Source: Hyphomicrobiales bacterium (GTDB lineage: Bacteria > Pseudomonadota > Alphaproteobacteria > Rhizobiales > Aestuariivirgaceae). From it: a DNA stretch of 50,428 nucleotides. The notes beneath the pieces were generated by a model. It was given only the letters and a program-made list of their open reading frames with translations, was not told the origin of the DNA and ran no database searches. Shown piece after piece: positions 33,374 through 44,116 of this stretch (positions are counted from its first letter, which is position 1; the number at the start of each line of letters is the position of its first letter). A program made the translations under genes and the position numbers. The stretch covers positions 1 to 50,428 of the forward strand of contig JAEUMG010000391.1 in assembly GCA_016793355.1 (NCBI GenBank), written 5' to 3'.

Positions 33374-34381
33374 ATGATGTCGATGGCTTCCGGCGATACA
33401 ATGCGACATGTCCCGGTGATGTGCGCCGAGATGCTGGAGGCGCTCAAGCCGAGGGATGGCGAGATCCATGTCGACTGCACCTTCGGCGCAGGCGGCTATT
33501 CGCGGGCAATCCTGGAAGCGGCCGACACGCGCGTCTATGCGATCGACCGCGATCCGGAGGCAATCGCAGCGGGAGCGGCATTGGTCGCGGCCTTTCCCGG
33601 CCGGTTGACGCTGCTCCATGGGCGTTTCGCCGAGATGGAGACTCTGCTGGCCCGGTTCGGGATCACGCGCGTCGACGGGATGGTGCTCGACATCGGCGTT
33701 TCGTCGATGCAGCTCGACGAGGCCGAGCGCGGGTTCTCCTTCGCCAAGGATGGACCGCTCGACATGCGCATGAGTCGCGAGGGACCGAGCGCCGCCGATG
33801 TCGTGAACGGGGCGCCCTACGCGCAGCTCACGCGGATCATCGGCGTGCTCGGCGAGGAGCATCATGCCCGCGCCATCGCGCGAGCCATCGAGAAGGCGCG
33901 GGATAAATCGCCGATCCTCACGACATTGGCACTGGCCGAGATCGTATCGAAGGCCACGGGGGGGCCGAAGGGCCGCATCCATCCGGCGACGCGCACCTTC
34001 CAGGCCTTGCGCATCCACGTAAACCGCGAACTCGAAGAACTGGCGCAGGGTCTCGCGGCGGCGGAACGCCTCCTGCGCCCCGGGGGGCGGCTTGCCGTCA
34101 TAACGTTTCATTCGCTCGAAGACCGCATCGTCAAGCGGTTTCTCGCCGAACGCGCCGGGCAGACCGGCGGGCCATCGCGGCACGCGCCGGACGTGTCGGG
34201 ACCGCGTCCGAGCTTTTCCTTGCTGTTCAAGGGTCATCGCGAGGCGAGCGAGGCGGAAGTCGCGCAGAATCCACGCGCCCGGTCGGCGAAACTGCGCGCC
34301 GCAGTTCGCACCGAAGCGCCAGCCTTCGTACTCGATGAGGACGCGCTCGGCGTGAAGCGCATTGCCTGGGGGCACGCCTGA
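33374..34381 (+). CDS. rsmH: 16S rRNA (cytosine(1402)-N(4))-methyltransferase
   Basis: This 335-residue enzyme methylates N4 of C1402 in the 16S rRNA decoding centre (MraW). SAM binding uses [16 protein letters not shown]. Family blocks are [33 protein letters not shown] (quoted in part), [15 protein letters not shown] and [12 protein letters not shown]. It opens the dcw cluster; mraZ, which normally precedes it, is absent. Candidate starts are 33374, 33377, 33383 and 33401; none has a clear ribosome-binding site. Its stop overlaps the ftsL start by 1 base. Confidence 0.96.
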   Translation: MMSMASGDTMRHVPVMCAEMLEALKPRDGEIHVDCTFGAGGYSRAILEAADTRVYAIDRDPEAIAAGAALVAAFPGRLTLLHGRFAEMETLLARFGITRVDGMVLDIGVSSMQLDEAERGFSFAKDGPLDMRMSREGPSAADVVNGAPYAQLTRIIGVLGEEHHARAIARAIEKARDKSPILTTLALAEIVSKATGGPKGRIHPATRTFQALRIHVNRELEELAQGLAAAERLLRPGGRLAVITFHSLEDRIVKRFLAERAGQTGGPSRHAPDVSGPRPSFSLLFKGHREASEAEVAQNPRARSAKLRAAVRTEAPAFVLDEDALGVKRIAWGHA

Positions 34382-34731
34382 TGTTGCGGATGTTCAACGC
34401 CTTTCTGGTGCTCACCGCGCTGGTTTCGGCCTTCATTCTCTATTCGCTCGAACACCAGATGCGCGCCACGGAGCGGCAGATCGCACGCACCAAGGCGGAG
34501 ATCGCAGAGGAACGCGAGGCGATCAAACTCCTCGAAGCCGAATGGAGCAACCTGACCCAGCCGGCGCGCCTGCAGGCCCTGGCGGAGGGCCAGCTCGGCC
34601 TCATGCCGCTCAAGGTCGGCCAGATCGTCACGGAGCAGGAGCTGATTGCGCGCATTCCGAGCGGGCCGGTCGTCAAGCTCGAAGAGCCGGGCAAGGATAC
34701 GATCGGCGACATTCTGAAGAAGATGGAGTAG
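34381..34731 (+). CDS. ftsL: Cell division protein FtsL
   Basis: This 116-residue bitopic membrane protein has a single N-terminal span (MFNAFLVLTALVSAFILYSL). A periplasmic leucine-zipper coiled coil follows (HQMRATERQIARTKAEIAEE onward), and then a short conserved tail SNLTQPARLQ. FtsL assembles with FtsQ and FtsB to activate FtsWI. Identity rests on size, topology and position between rsmH and ftsI. Confidence 0.92.
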   Translation: MLRMFNAFLVLTALVSAFILYSLEHQMRATERQIARTKAEIAEEREAIKLLEAEWSNLTQPARLQALAEGQLGLMPLKVGQIVTEQELIARIPSGPVVKLEEPGKDTIGDILKKME

Positions 34732-34735
34732 GGCG

Positions 34736-36436
34736 ATGGGGGATGCTGGCGGAGAGGGACCGCGCCGGCTCGCCGGGCAGAACCGGCTGCGCCTGGTCGG
34801 CATGGGTTTTGCCTTCGCTTTCCTGGCGATCTGCGCTCAGCTCGTTGCGCTGACGGTCCTCCCCAATCTCGGGGGGCCGCCGGAAGCGCGACTACCCGTC
34901 GAGGCGCGCCTGCCGCGGCCCGATATCGTCGACCGCAACGGAGTGCTGCTGGCGAGCGACGTGCAGGTGCCATCGCTCTTCGCCGACCCGAAGAAGATCA
35001 TCGATATCGACGAAGCGGTGGAGCTGCTCACCGCGCACATTCCCGATCTCGACGCGAAGCTGCTCCGCGCCAGGCTCAGCCAGAGCAACCGCTTCGCGTG
35101 GCTGAAGCGGGAGATGAGCCCGGCCGAACGCGACGCGATCTTCGATCTGGGCATTCCCGGCATCGGCTTCGTCAACGAGACCAAGCGCGTCTATCCGATG
35201 GGCCGGCTCGCCGCGCATGTGCTCGGCTATGTCGATCTCGATTCGAAGGGTATTGCCGGGATCGAGAAGTATCTCGACGACCAGGGCGCGCTCTACACCG
35301 CCTCGCTTGCCGATCCCGAAACCCAGTCGGCCCATCCCGCGGAGATCTCGATCGACATTCGCGTGCAGCATGTGCTTGCCGACGAGATCGGCCAGGCGAT
35401 CACCAAGTACAAGGCACTGGCCGGCGGCGCGGTCGTGCTCGATGCCGATACGGGCGAGGTCGTGGGCCTGGTGTCGCTGCCCGATTTCAACCCGAACGAT
35501 TCGAACAGGAACTTCAAATCGCAGCAGCAAAACCAGATGATGAGCGGCGTCTATGAACTGGGCTCGGTCATCAAGGCGATCACCTTCGCGATGTGCTTCG
35601 ACTATGGTACCGCCACGCTCGCGAGCCGCTATGATGCGCGGTTTCCCCTGGTGATCGGCCGCCATGCGATCCGCGATTTTCACGGGCTTCACCGCGTCCT
35701 GACGGTCCCTGAAATCTTCACGCATTCCTCCAATATCGGTACGGCGCGGATGGCGCTCGAAGTGGGTCCCGAGCGGCACCAGGCTTTCATGCGGCGGGTG
35801 GGGCTGTTCGACAGGCTTCTGACGGAAGTGCCGGAAACCGCCAAGCCGCTACTGCCGGCACGGTGGGGCAAGCTCGTCACCGCCACGGCCGCCTTCGGCC
35901 ACGGATTTGCCGTACAGCCGCTCCAGGGTGCGGCGGTGGTAGCAAGCCTTCTCAATGGCGGGAAACTGATTACGCCTACCTTCCTCAAGCGCGATCGCGC
36001 CACCGCCGAAGGGCTCGCGCAGCAGGTGGTGAAGCCCGAAACCAGCCGAATCATGCGGGAGCTTTTCCGCCTCAACGTCACGGAAGGGACGGCCAGGAGG
36101 GCGGATGCAATCGGCTACCGGGTCGGCGGCAAGACCGGCACGGCCGAAAAGGTCATCAATGGCCGCTACAGCAAGAACCATCGCATGACGTCATTCATCG
36201 GCGCCTTCCCGATCGAAGCGCCGCGCTATGTGCTGCTCATCATGCTCGACGACCCGCAGCCGACGCCGAGCACGTTCGGCCAGGCGACCTCGGGCTGGAA
36301 TGCGGTTCCAACGGCAGGCAAAGTCATCGAACGGATCGCCCCCTTGCTCGGTGTCACGCCGATCCTGACGCCCGATGATCTGAAAAAACTCGAAAAGCAG
36401 GAAAAGCAGGCACTCGCCGGGAAAGGGCCGGACTGA
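34736..36436 (+). CDS. ftsI: Peptidoglycan D,D-transpeptidase FtsI (PBP3)
   Basis: This 566-residue class B penicillin-binding protein makes septal crosslinks. After a cytoplasmic tail and one helix ([20 protein letters not shown]), the pedestal includes [15 protein letters not shown]. The transpeptidase motifs are complete: SVIK with Ser277, SSN at 331-333, and KTGT at 466-469. The C-terminus ends in a Lys-rich tail ([17 protein letters not shown]) after the domain. It follows ftsL by 4 bases and precedes murE by 6. Confidence 0.96.
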   Translation: MGDAGGEGPRRLAGQNRLRLVGMGFAFAFLAICAQLVALTVLPNLGGPPEARLPVEARLPRPDIVDRNGVLLASDVQVPSLFADPKKIIDIDEAVELLTAHIPDLDAKLLRARLSQSNRFAWLKREMSPAERDAIFDLGIPGIGFVNETKRVYPMGRLAAHVLGYVDLDSKGIAGIEKYLDDQGALYTASLADPETQSAHPAEISIDIRVQHVLADEIGQAITKYKALAGGAVVLDADTGEVVGLVSLPDFNPNDSNRNFKSQQQNQMMSGVYELGSVIKAITFAMCFDYGTATLASRYDARFPLVIGRHAIRDFHGLHRVLTVPEIFTHSSNIGTARMALEVGPERHQAFMRRVGLFDRLLTEVPETAKPLLPARWGKLVTATAAFGHGFAVQPLQGAAVVASLLNGGKLITPTFLKRDRATAEGLAQQVVKPETSRIMRELFRLNVTEGTARRADAIGYRVGGKTGTAEKVINGRYSKNHRMTSFIGAFPIEAPRYVLLIMLDDPQPTPSTFGQATSGWNAVPTAGKVIERIAPLLGVTPILTPDDLKKLEKQEKQALAGKGPD

Positions 36437-36442
36437 TCGATC

Positions 36443-37906
36443 ATGAGCGTCATGCTGGCGAAACTGATCGAGAGCGACAGCCCCGTGCCGCAAGGTGCGG
36501 GGGCTCTGCCTATAGCGGGCATCACCGCGGACAGCCGGCAGGTGCGCCCCGGATTTCTGTTCGCGGCATTGCCGGGGGTGAAGGTCGACGGCGCGCGGTT
36601 CATTCCGCAGGCAGTCCAGGCCGGAGCGGCGGCGGTATTGTGCCCGCCGGGTGTTGAGGTGCCGCCGCCGGCGGTGACGGTTGCCGCTGCCAATCCGCGG
36701 CGCATGCTGGCGCTGATGGCGGCGCGATTCTCCGGTGCCCAGCCCGATCTGGTCGTCGCGGTGACCGGAACGAATGGCAAGACGTCGATCGCCTCCTTCG
36801 TGCGCCAGATCTGGGCGTCGATGGGTTTCCGCGCGGCAAGCCTCGGCACGATCGGCGTGGTGGGACCGGAAGGCGAGGAGTATCTCGCGCATACGACGCC
36901 CGATCCCGTTACGCTGCATGCGACGCTGGCCCGGCTTGCAGCGGATCATGTCACCCATCTCGCTCTCGAGGCCTCAAGCCATGGTCTCGACCAGTATCGC
37001 CTCGACGGAGTGCGCCTTTCCGCGGGGGCCTTCACCAACATCACCCGCGACCATCTCGACTATCATCCGAGCTTCGAGGCCTATTTCGACGCCAAAATGC
37101 GTCTGTTCGAAGACTTGTTGCCGGCCGGCGCGCCGGCCGTGGTCAATATGGATTCGCCCCATGGCGCGGAAGTGGCACGGCGCGCGCGCGCGCATGGCCT
37201 CACCGTATTGGGTGTGGGCGAGGCGGGCGACTGGCTGCGGGTCATATCGATCATGCGCGACGGTTTCGGGCAACGGCTTAAGGTCGATGCGCCGGGCGGG
37301 AGGCATGAAATCTCATTGCCATTGGCGGGCGAGTTCCAGGCATCGAATGCGCTGATCGCCGCGGGGCTGGTGATTGCCACCGGCGGGGAGGAGTCGCTGG
37401 CCATGCATGCGCTCGAATCGCTGAAAGGCGCGCGCGGCCGGCTCGACCTCGCAGGCACGAGCAGGGCCGGAGCTCCGATCTTCGTCGATTACGCGCATAC
37501 GCCCGATGCCTTGCAGACGGCACTTCTGGCGCTGAGGCCCTATGTGGCGGGCAAGCTTGTGGTGGTATTCGGCGCGGGCGGCGACCGTGACAAGGGCAAG
37601 CGGCCGCAAATGGGGGCGGTCGCCGCGAAATTCGCGGACCGCGCCTATGTGACCGACGACAATCCGCGCAGCGAAGTGCCGGCGGCCATCCGCGCCGAGA
37701 TCATGGCGGCCTGTCCCGGCGGGATCGAAATCGGCGATCGTGCGACAGCCATTCGTACCGCGATTGAGGGCCTCGGCGCCGGCGACGTTCTGCTCGTGGC
37801 CGGCAAGGGGCATGAGCCGGGCCAGACCGTCGGCCAGGAGGTATTGCCGTTTAGCGATCACGACGCTGTCGCGGCGGGGATACGTGGCGAGGATTATCAT
37901 GGCTGA
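36443..37906 (+). CDS. murE: UDP-N-acetylmuramoyl-tripeptide synthetase MurE
   Basis: This 487-residue cytosolic ligase adds meso-diaminopimelate to UDP-MurNAc-L-Ala-D-Glu. The P-loop is VTGTNGKTS. The domain-2 blocks TTPDPVTLH and [14 protein letters not shown] are present. The DNPR box in [13 protein letters not shown] indicates meso-DAP, not lysine. Length is normal. It ends 8 bases inside the murF start. Confidence 0.97.
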   Translation: MSVMLAKLIESDSPVPQGAGALPIAGITADSRQVRPGFLFAALPGVKVDGARFIPQAVQAGAAAVLCPPGVEVPPPAVTVAAANPRRMLALMAARFSGAQPDLVVAVTGTNGKTSIASFVRQIWASMGFRAASLGTIGVVGPEGEEYLAHTTPDPVTLHATLARLAADHVTHLALEASSHGLDQYRLDGVRLSAGAFTNITRDHLDYHPSFEAYFDAKMRLFEDLLPAGAPAVVNMDSPHGAEVARRARAHGLTVLGVGEAGDWLRVISIMRDGFGQRLKVDAPGGRHEISLPLAGEFQASNALIAAGLVIATGGEESLAMHALESLKGARGRLDLAGTSRAGAPIFVDYAHTPDALQTALLALRPYVAGKLVVVFGAGGDRDKGKRPQMGAVAAKFADRAYVTDDNPRSEVPAAIRAEIMAACPGGIEIGDRATAIRTAIEGLGAGDVLLVAGKGHEPGQTVGQEVLPFSDHDAVAAGIRGEDYHG

Positions 37907-39320
37907 GGCTTTGTGGACGATCGATGAGCTGGCGGGAGCGACCGGGGGCACAGTCCGCGGTGAACCGGCGAAGCATTTCAACGGCGTCTCGATTGACAGC
38001 CGTACGGTCGCACGGGGCGACATCTTCGTGGCGATCAAAGGCGAGCGTCAGGACGGGCATGATTTCGTCGTCAATGCCTTGAGGGCCGGTGCCGGCATCG
38101 CAATCGTGTCGCGGCCGACGGCGGATATGGAGGCGGCGGGGCCACTGCTCGTGGTCGATGATCCGCTGGCGGCGCTTGAGAATATGGGCCGTGCAGCGCG
38201 GGGGCGTTCGCTCGCACAGATCATTGCGGTCACCGGCAGCGTCGGAAAAACCAGCACGAAGGAATTGCTCAACCTCGCGCTTGCGCAATCAGGCCTCACC
38301 CATGCTTCGGCTGCCTCTTTCAACAATCACTGGGGCGTGCCGCTGACGCTGGCGCGCGTGCAGCGCGAATGCGCCTTCGGCGTATTCGAGATCGGCATGA
38401 ATCATGCGGGCGAGATCACGCCGCTCACAAGGATGGTGAGACCCCATGTGGCCATCGTCACAGCGGTTGCGGCGAGCCATCTCGGTCACTTCGCGTCGCT
38501 TGCCGAGATTGCCGATGCCAAGTCAGAAATCTTCCTGGGACTCGAGCCCGGAGGCACGGCCCTTATCAATCGCGATTCCGAATTCTACGAGCGACTCGCG
38601 GCGGCGGCGCGCAAGGCGGGCTGCGAGCGGATCATCGGATTCGGCCGCAATGAAGCAGCGGAGATTCGACTCGAGCGCGTGGCGCTGCACAGCGAGTGCT
38701 CCTGCGTAACTGCGAGTATCCTTGGCGAGACCATCATCTACAAGCTCGGCATCCCAGGCGAGCATCACGCGTTGAACAGTCTTGCCGTTCTCGGTGCCGT
38801 GAAGCTGGTTGGCGCCGATCTGGCACGCGCAGCGCTGGCACTGGCAACTGCGGCTCCGGCCAAGGGGCGCGGGGTCCGTTTCAGGCTGATGGCGCCGAGC
38901 GGCGAGTTCATGCTGATCGATGAGAGCTACAACGCCAATCCGGCATCGATGCGCGCGGCGCTGGCGCTTCTTGCTAATGCCAAAACCGGACGGGGCGGCC
39001 GCCGAATCGCGGTCTTGGGGGACATGCTGGAACTGGGCGAGCAGGGGCCCCAACTCCATGCCGAGCTTGCCGGGGCGGTGGACGAGGCCCGGGTCGATGT
39101 CCTATATGCCTGCGGCCCATTGATGGGGAATTTATGGGAAAAGACACCCGGCAGTCGCCGGGGTGCCTATGCCGAAACATCTGACAAGCTGAAGGACGCG
39201 CTGCTTGACAGCCTGCGCGGTGGGGACGTCGTAATGATCAAGGGCTCGCTCGGGAGCCGCATGGGCCCGATCGTCGAGGCGATAAAGTCCCGTTTTCCCG
39301 AGGCGCGAAGGGATTCCTAG
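37899..39320 (+). CDS. murF: UDP-N-acetylmuramoyl-tripeptide-D-Ala-D-Ala ligase MurF
   Basis: This 473-residue ligase attaches D-Ala-D-Ala to UDP-MurNAc-tripeptide. The P-loop is VTGSVGKTSTKE. Other blocks are NNHWGVPLTLARV, FEIGMNHAGEI and LIDESYNANPASMRAAL. Start ATG 37899 overlaps the murE stop by 8 bases. The open frame extends farther upstream inside murE, but the conserved N-terminus WTIDELAGATGG begins here. It abuts mraY with no gap. Confidence 0.96.
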   Translation: MAEALWTIDELAGATGGTVRGEPAKHFNGVSIDSRTVARGDIFVAIKGERQDGHDFVVNALRAGAGIAIVSRPTADMEAAGPLLVVDDPLAALENMGRAARGRSLAQIIAVTGSVGKTSTKELLNLALAQSGLTHASAASFNNHWGVPLTLARVQRECAFGVFEIGMNHAGEITPLTRMVRPHVAIVTAVAASHLGHFASLAEIADAKSEIFLGLEPGGTALINRDSEFYERLAAAARKAGCERIIGFGRNEAAEIRLERVALHSECSCVTASILGETIIYKLGIPGEHHALNSLAVLGAVKLVGADLARAALALATAAPAKGRGVRFRLMAPSGEFMLIDESYNANPASMRAALALLANAKTGRGGRRIAVLGDMLELGEQGPQLHAELAGAVDEARVDVLYACGPLMGNLWEKTPGSRRGAYAETSDKLKDALLDSLRGGDVVMIKGSLGSRMGPIVEAIKSRFPEARRDS

Positions 39321-40409
39321 ATGCTTTATTACATCTTGACCAGCCTGGCCGGGGAATTGGCGCCGCTGAACGTGTTCCGTTATCTCACCACACGGACCGG
39401 CATGGCGATTCTTACCGCACTGATTTTCATCTTCCTGTTCGGCCCGCGCATCATTTCGTTGCTCAAGGTGAAGCAGGGGCGGGGACAACCCATCCGCACG
39501 GACGGGCCGCAGCGCCATATCGTCGAGAAGCAGGGCACGCCGACCATGGGCGGGCTGATGATCCTTTCGGGCATTTTCGTCGGAACGCTGCTGTGGGCCG
39601 ATCTCAGCAATCTCTATGTGTGGGCGGTCCTGTTCGTCACGCTCGGGTACGGCGCCATCGGATTCTATGATGACTTCCTTAAGGTGACGAAGTCGAGCAC
39701 CAGCGGATTCTCCGGCAAGGTCAGGCTGCTGCTCGAGATCGGCATTGCCGGCATCGCGATCGCAATCTTCATGTGGATCGGCGACAAGTCGCTTTCGACA
39801 TCGCTCGCGGTACCGTTCTTCAAGGATATTCTTATTCCGCTTGGCGTTTTCTTTCTGCCGTTCGGCATCTTTATCGTCGTTGGAGCAGGCAATGCCGTCA
39901 ATCTCACCGACGGCCTCGATGGCTTGGCTATTGTTCCGGTGATGATCGCGGCAGCAAGCTTCGGGCTCATTGTCTATCTGGTGGGTAACGCGGTCTTCGC
40001 CGATTATCTGCAACTGCATTTCGTCAAGGGTACCGGCGAACTCGCAGTCCTGTGCGGCGCGATTGTCGGAGCCGCTCTCGGCTTCCTGTGGTTCAATGCA
40101 CCACCGGCCATGATCTTCATGGGCGATACCGGCTCGCTGTCGCTTGGCGGCGCGATCGGTGCGATCGCAGTGGCGGCAAAGCATGAAATCGTGCTCGCGG
40201 TGATCGGCGGGCTTTTCGTGCTCGAAACTGCATCGGTCATCGTCCAGGTGGCGTCGTTCAAGCTGACGGGCAAGCGCGTCTTCGCCATGGCCCCTCTGCA
40301 TCACCACTTCGAGCAGAAGGGCTGGCGCGAACCGACCATCGTCATCCGCTTCTGGATCATCGCCTTCGTGTTGGCGCTGATCGGTCTCTCAACCCTAAAA
40401 TTGCGGTGA
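39321..40409 (+). CDS. mraY: Phospho-N-acetylmuramoyl-pentapeptide transferase MraY
   Basis: This 362-residue integral membrane enzyme (about 10 spans) makes lipid I from UDP-MurNAc-pentapeptide and undecaprenyl phosphate. Signature segments are [17 protein letters not shown] with the metal-site aspartates, [23 protein letters not shown] and APLHHHFE. Its first codon follows the murF stop directly, and it ends 3 bases before murD. Confidence 0.97.
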   Translation: MLYYILTSLAGELAPLNVFRYLTTRTGMAILTALIFIFLFGPRIISLLKVKQGRGQPIRTDGPQRHIVEKQGTPTMGGLMILSGIFVGTLLWADLSNLYVWAVLFVTLGYGAIGFYDDFLKVTKSSTSGFSGKVRLLLEIGIAGIAIAIFMWIGDKSLSTSLAVPFFKDILIPLGVFFLPFGIFIVVGAGNAVNLTDGLDGLAIVPVMIAAASFGLIVYLVGNAVFADYLQLHFVKGTGELAVLCGAIVGAALGFLWFNAPPAMIFMGDTGSLSLGGAIGAIAVAAKHEIVLAVIGGLFVLETASVIVQVASFKLTGKRVFAMAPLHHHFEQKGWREPTIVIRFWIIAFVLALIGLSTLKLR

Positions 40410-40412
40410 GCC

Positions 40413-41831
40413 TTGTTCCCGGCACTGACATTCAAGGGCAAAAGGGTCGCCGTTTTCGGACTGGCGCGGTCCGGTCTTGCCTGCATTGCGGCCCTGAAAG
40501 ATGGGGGCGCTGAGGTGCTGGCCTGGGACGATTCGGAGCCGGCCGTGGCCAAGGCCCGCGAGGCGGGCCTGCCGATTGCCGATCTGCGCAATATCGATTT
40601 CAAGACGCTCGACAGCCTGGTCCTGAGCCCCGGTGTACCGCTCACGCACCCGGCACCGCACTGGACAGTTATCAAGGCCCAAGCGGCGGGCATCGAGGTC
40701 ATCGGAGACACAGAAGTCTTCCAGCGTGAGATCACAGGAACGGGTGCCAAGCTCGTCGCGATTACCGGCACAAATGGCAAATCGACCACGACGGCCCTGA
40801 CCGGACATGTTTTCAAGGCGGCAGGCCGCGACTGCGAGACCGGCGGCAATATCGGCACGGCAGTGCTGCAGCTCAAGCCGCCCGTCAAGGATCGTGTCTA
40901 TGTCATTGAATTGTCATCGTTCCAGATCGACTTGATGCCGAGCCTCAGGCCCGATGCCGGCATCCTCACCAACATCACGCCGGACCACCTCGATCGCCAT
41001 GGCACGATGGAGAACTACGCCGCGGTGAAGGCGCGGCTGTTTGCCAGGCAAGGCAAGGGCGATCGTGCGCTAATCGGTGTCGACGATGAATGGTGCGCGG
41101 CAATTGCGGCCGGCCTCGAAGGCGCCACGGAGAAAGTGCCGGTCTCGGTCACGCGCGACCTTGGCGAGGGAATCTCGGCCCCGGATGGCATTCTGCGCCA
41201 TCGCAGGAATGGGCGCGAGATCGCACAGATCGACTTGCGCGCAATGCCTGCGCTCAAGGGTGTACACAACTGGCAGAATGCGTGCATGGCCTATGGGGCC
41301 GCGCAGGCTCTCGGACTTTCGATTGACGAGATCATTGCCGGGATGAAGAGCTTTCCCGGCCTCGTTCACCGCATGCAGGAGATCGGGCGGATCGGGTCGA
41401 TCGCCTTCGTCAATGATTCGAAGGCGACCAATGCGGATGCCGCGGCCAAGGCGCTCGCTTCCTTTGATACGATCTACTGGATCGCCGGCGGCATCGCCAA
41501 GTCGGGCGGGATCATGCCGCTCATCGAATATTTCCCGCGTATCGTAAAGGCCTATCTGATCGGGCAGGCGGCGGATGAATTCGCCAGGACACTTGCCGGC
41601 AAGGTCGAGATCGAAATGTGCGGCACGCTCGATCGTGCAGTCGAGGCGGCGGCGCGCGATGCACAGCGCGACAGAAGAAAAGGCGCGGTCGTGCTGTTGT
41701 CGCCGGCCTGCGCCTCATTCGATCACTATCCCAATTTCGAAGTTCGCGGCGATGCTTTCGTGCGCGCCGTGTCGGGCCTGGCAGGGGTGACCATGGCCCA
41801 GGGCGGAGGGGATCATGCTCATCAGTCGTAG
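40413..41831 (+). CDS. murD: UDP-N-acetylmuramoyl-L-alanine-D-glutamate ligase MurD
   Basis: This 472-residue ligase adds D-Glu to UDP-MurNAc-L-Ala. It has a nucleotide-binding N-domain (VAVFGLARSGLACIAAL), the P-loop ITGTNGKSTT, ELSSFQID, TPDHLDRHG and VNDSKATNADAAAKAL. A TTG start at 40413 follows GGTGAG by 3 bases; no ATG fits the conserved N-terminus. The last 17 bases overlap ftsW. Confidence 0.96.
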   Translation: MFPALTFKGKRVAVFGLARSGLACIAALKDGGAEVLAWDDSEPAVAKAREAGLPIADLRNIDFKTLDSLVLSPGVPLTHPAPHWTVIKAQAAGIEVIGDTEVFQREITGTGAKLVAITGTNGKSTTTALTGHVFKAAGRDCETGGNIGTAVLQLKPPVKDRVYVIELSSFQIDLMPSLRPDAGILTNITPDHLDRHGTMENYAAVKARLFARQGKGDRALIGVDDEWCAAIAAGLEGATEKVPVSVTRDLGEGISAPDGILRHRRNGREIAQIDLRAMPALKGVHNWQNACMAYGAAQALGLSIDEIIAGMKSFPGLVHRMQEIGRIGSIAFVNDSKATNADAAAKALASFDTIYWIAGGIAKSGGIMPLIEYFPRIVKAYLIGQAADEFARTLAGKVEIEMCGTLDRAVEAAARDAQRDRRKGAVVLLSPACASFDHYPNFEVRGDAFVRAVSGLAGVTMAQGGGDHAHQS

Positions 41832-42960
41832 CGACAGGGGATTGCTGGCGAGTTGGTGGTTTACCGTTGACAAGCTTCTGCTCAGTGCGGTGCTGCTGCT
41901 CATGGCCTCGGGCGTTCTCATCAGCATGGCGGCAAGTCCGCCGGTCGCGGAGCGCATCGGGGTCGACAGTTTCCACTTCTTCCACAACCAGCTCATGTAT
42001 CTCTTCCCAGCGATGCTGGTTCTCTTCGCCGTATCCATGCTCGACCCGCGCCAGGCGCGCCGCGCATCCTTCTGGACGTTGATCATCTCGCTTGCGCTGA
42101 TGGTCGCGGCGCTCAAATTCGGGCCTGAGATCAAAGGCGCGCATCGCTGGATCAATATCGGGCCGATCAATCTGCAGCCTTCGGAATTCGCCAAGCCTGC
42201 TTTCGTCACGATCGCCGCCTGGCTGCTCGCCGAGCGTACCGAGCATCCCGACATGCCGGGACATCTGTTCGCCTTTGCGCTGGCTGGCGTGTTCATCGGA
42301 CTTCTGGTCATCCAGCCGGATTTCGGCCAGACGGTCCTCGTTACAATGACCTTCGCGGCAATGCTGTTGATCTACGGCATTTCATGGGTCTATGTCGGGG
42401 GGCTGGTCAGCCTCGGCGTGGCTGGCGTTCTCGTGGCCTATGAGACCATTCCGCATGTCGCCTCGCGCATCGACCGGTTCCTCAACCCGGAGAAGGGAGA
42501 CACGTTCCAGGTCGATACGGCCACGCAAGCCTTCAAAAATGGCGGCATCATGGGAACCGGACCCGGAGGCGGCGAGGCGAAGCAAGTCCTTCCCGATGCA
42601 CATTCGGATTTCACTTTCGCGGTGGTGGGCGAGGAGTTCGGCCTGATCGCCTGTCTCGCACTCGTCATGCTGTTCTGTTTCGTGGTCATGCGGGTACTGC
42701 GGCGGGCTAGCATGGAAGCCGATCCGTTCCCGGCGCTGGCCATGGGGGGTCTTGTCACCGTTTTCGGGCTGCAGGCCGTCATCAATATGGGCGTCAATGT
42801 CTCGCTCCTGCCGGCGAAGGGCATGACCTTGCCGTTCATCTCGTATGGCGGCTCGTCACTCATCGGCATGGCCTTTGCCATGGGGCTGATCCTCGCCTTC
42901 GGCCGGACGCGGCCAAAAGTGAGACTGCCTGCCGGCGACTGGCATCTGGCGAAAGGCTGA
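41815..42960 (+). CDS. ftsW: Septal peptidoglycan glycosyltransferase FtsW
   Basis: This 381-residue SEDS-family membrane protein (10 spans) polymerises lipid II at the septum with FtsI. Conserved stretches are GAHRWINIGPINLQPSEFAK with the proposed catalytic region, IQPDFGQT, GGIMGTGPGGGEAKQVLPDAHSDFTFA (quoted in part), VGEEFG and LPFISYGGSSLIG. Length matches alphaproteobacterial FtsW. Overlap with murD implies coupling. Confidence 0.96.
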   Translation: MLISRSDRGLLASWWFTVDKLLLSAVLLLMASGVLISMAASPPVAERIGVDSFHFFHNQLMYLFPAMLVLFAVSMLDPRQARRASFWTLIISLALMVAALKFGPEIKGAHRWINIGPINLQPSEFAKPAFVTIAAWLLAERTEHPDMPGHLFAFALAGVFIGLLVIQPDFGQTVLVTMTFAAMLLIYGISWVYVGGLVSLGVAGVLVAYETIPHVASRIDRFLNPEKGDTFQVDTATQAFKNGGIMGTGPGGGEAKQVLPDAHSDFTFAVVGEEFGLIACLALVMLFCFVVMRVLRRASMEADPFPALAMGGLVTVFGLQAVINMGVNVSLLPAKGMTLPFISYGGSSLIGMAFAMGLILAFGRTRPKVRLPAGDWHLAKG

Positions 42961-42970
42961 GGCGCCCGCG

Positions 42971-44116
42971 GTGGCCATCGTCATTAGTGCGGCGCCACGG
43001 CGTGCCATTGCGCTGGTCGCTGGCGGAACCGGAGGACATCTCTTTCCCGCCCAGGCGCTGGCTGAGGAACTGGTCCGGCGCGGCTACATCATTCACCTGA
43101 TTACCGATGAGCGTGTGCGCGACTACGGGCGAAATTTCCCAGCTCTTGAAGTGCACCAACTACCGTCCGCCACCCTGTCGCTCTCCAAGCCCTGGCTGCT
43201 GCCGCAGCGCGTGATGCGGCTGAGCAGGGGTTACAGGCTGGCGCGCGGCATCTTCGAGCGATTGCAGCCGGGGGCGGTGGCGGGGTTTGGCGGCTATCCG
43301 TCCTTTTCGCCACTGCTCGCCGCAGCACGGCTCGGGATTCCTTCACTCGTCCATGAGCAGAATGCGGTGATGGGCCGCGCCAACCGCGTATTGGCGCTTG
43401 CTGTCGACCGCGTCGCTTCCTCGTTTCCGACACTTGCGGGGCTGCCAAAGCGGGCCTCGGACAAGCTCGTCCATACAGGCAATCCGGTGCGCGACAATGT
43501 GCTGGCAGAGGCCGGTTCGCCCTATCGGGCGCCGGAGGCCGATGCACCGTTCCAGCTGCTTGTCTTCGGCGGCAGCCAGGGGGCGCGGTTCTTTGCCGAG
43601 TTCATGCCAAGCGCCATGCGTGCCTTGCCCAAGGCGGTGGTGAAGACGTTGAAAGTGGTCCAGCAATGCCGGCCGGAAGATCTGGAGGGCGTCAGGAGCG
43701 CCTACCGGGAGATCGGGCTCGAGGCTGAATTACAGCCTTTTTTCAATGACATGCCGAAGCGAATGGCAGCGGCACACCTGGTCCTGTGCCGGTCCGGGGC
43801 TTCGACCATTGCCGAGCTGGGGGTGATCGGCAGGCCGGCGGTTCTGGTTCCCCTCCCGCATGCAATCGACAATGACCAGCTGCGCAACGCCGAGAGCCTT
43901 GCCGGTGCGGGCGGCGGCTGGCTGCGCCGGCAGAGCGAGTTCAAGCCGGAGGAATTTGCTGCATTCCTGACGAGGCTTCGCTATCAGGAGCAGGAATTGC
44001 AGCTCGCCGCCAAGGCGGCGCTCGGGCACGGCAATCCCGATGCGGCGCAACGCCTCGCCGACCTGGTCGAGAGCCTCGCCGCGACCCGCCAAACGAAGGA
44101 GACGAAGGCCTCATGA
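42971..44116 (+). CDS. murG: Lipid II synthase MurG
   Basis: This 381-residue peripheral-membrane GT-B glycosyltransferase transfers GlcNAc to lipid I. The N-terminal loop is [20 protein letters not shown]. Other blocks are [38 protein letters not shown] and [11 protein letters not shown]. Start is GTG 42971. Its stop overlaps the murC start by 4 bases. Confidence 0.97.
   Translation: MAIVISAAPRRAIALVAGGTGGHLFPAQALAEELVRRGYIIHLITDERVRDYGRNFPALEVHQLPSATLSLSKPWLLPQRVMRLSRGYRLARGIFERLQPGAVAGFGGYPSFSPLLAAARLGIPSLVHEQNAVMGRANRVLALAVDRVASSFPTLAGLPKRASDKLVHTGNPVRDNVLAEAGSPYRAPEADAPFQLLVFGGSQGARFFAEFMPSAMRALPKAVVKTLKVVQQCRPEDLEGVRSAYREIGLEAELQPFFNDMPKRMAAAHLVLCRSGASTIAELGVIGRPAVLVPLPHAIDNDQLRNAESLAGAGGGWLRRQSEFKPEEFAAFLTRLRYQEQELQLAAKAALGHGNPDAAQRLADLVESLAATRQTKETKAS

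Noticed and set aside
39132..40307. 391-codon minus-strand open frame over murF and mraY
   Set aside because: It is rich in His, Asp, Arg and Gln, as expected for the complement of a membrane protein gene. mraY is unmistakable.
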